Below, in pieces: positions 63,938 through 64,000 of a stretch of DNA of 64,000 bases (position 1 is its first letter; every line of letters starts with the position of its first letter). The stretch is from assembly GCF_000696575.1 (NCBI RefSeq), contig NZ_JMSQ01000016.1:26670-90669 (forward strand), in the 5' to 3' direction. The position numbers and the translations under genes are program-made. The notes under the pieces are model-generated. The model was not told the DNA's origin and searched no databases. It saw only the letters and a program-made list of their open reading frames with translations. This DNA comes from Siccibacter colletis (lineage in GTDB: Bacteria; Pseudomonadota; Gammaproteobacteria; Enterobacterales; Enterobacteriaceae).

Positions 63938-64000
63938 ATGCCTGGCAGTTCCCTACTCTCGCATGGGGAGACCCCACACTACCATCGGCGCTACGGCGTT
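63938..64000 (-). rRNA. rrfC: 5S rRNA, 3' part
   Basis: The minus-strand sequence from the window edge to 63938 matches the last 63 bases of enterobacterial 5S rRNA, including AACGCCGTAGCGCCGATGGT and the end CTGCCAGGCAT. The 5' half lies beyond the window. The symbol rests on the rrnC-like location next to aspT-trpT-hdfR. Confidence 0.95.

Noticed and set aside
63781..63950. A second complete 5S rRNA gene upstream of tRNA-Asp
   Set aside because: Only the last 13 bases of 5S plus spacer are repeated; the rest is a hairpin series and not 5S sequence.

Overview
The window is a stretch of enterobacterial core chromosome. Gene content and order match the Escherichia coli/Salmonella segment from metE-metR through hem-cya, the enterobacterial common antigen (ECA) cluster, rho-trxA and ilv to an rrn operon. 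The organism is a member of the Enterobacteriaceae but not E. coli K-12. ilvG is intact, a small membrane-protein gene lies between rhtB and rhtC, the corA-uvrD interval carries no other recognised gene, and a GlpR-like DeoR-family regulator sits next to metE. The bases alone do not settle the genus; an Enterobacter-like relative is plausible.

Layout. 0.1-5.1 kb: DeoR-type regulator, metE/metR divergent pair, biotin transporter bioP. 5.2-13.2 kb: yigL-pldB, rhtB, a small membrane protein, rhtC, recQ, pldA, yigI, rarD. 13.3-20.2 kb (minus strand): corA with a structured leader containing a corL-like ORF, uvrD under a LexA box, then the overlapping chain lptM-dapF-yigA-xerC-yigB. 20.4-27.6 kb: cyaY and cyaA (convergent, no gap), then hemCDXY diverging from cyaA. 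27.6-28.9 kb: an ERIC element with a duplicated arm, the sRNA gene glmZ with a sigma-54-type promoter and a GlrR-type site, and a four-tRNA operon (Arg-His-Leu-Pro). 28.9-43.4 kb (minus strand): yifK/thrP and the ECA cluster wecA-wzzE-wecB-wecC-rffG-rffH-wecD-wecE-wzxE-wecF-wzyE-wecG. 43.6-51.1 kb: rho with its long leader, trxA, rhlB, gppA, rep, ppiC. 51.1-60.4 kb: ilvC/ilvY and the attenuated ilvLXGMEDA operon. 60.6-64 kb: yifB/comM, maoP, hdfR, tRNA-Trp, tRNA-Asp and the 3' end of a 5S rRNA, which is the distal end of an rrn operon read on the minus strand.

How the genes work together. The wec cluster makes the ECA trisaccharide on undecaprenyl phosphate (WecA, B, C, G, F, with RffG, RffH, WecE and WecD supplying dTDP-Fuc4NAc), flips it (WzxE), polymerises it (WzyE) and sets its length (WzzE). 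The ilv genes hold isoleucine/valine synthesis: threonine deaminase, AHAS II, the reductoisomerase with its activator IlvY, dihydroxyacid dehydratase and transaminase. hemC/hemD carry 5-aminolevulinate-derived porphobilinogen to uroporphyrinogen III.

No undescribed multi-gene system is visible: there is no mobile element, CRISPR array, phage or defence island. What merits a second look is in non-coding DNA: the corA leader (two short ORFs and a hairpin that shares the first stop codon), sigma-54/GlrR control of glmZ, a 127-bp-period duplication of an ERIC arm, five hairpins between two copies of the 5S tail, a rho leader whose rhoL-like frame is broken, and a hairpin plus T8 tract upstream of the ilv promoter. 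Homology statements come from recalled family sequences; no database search was run.
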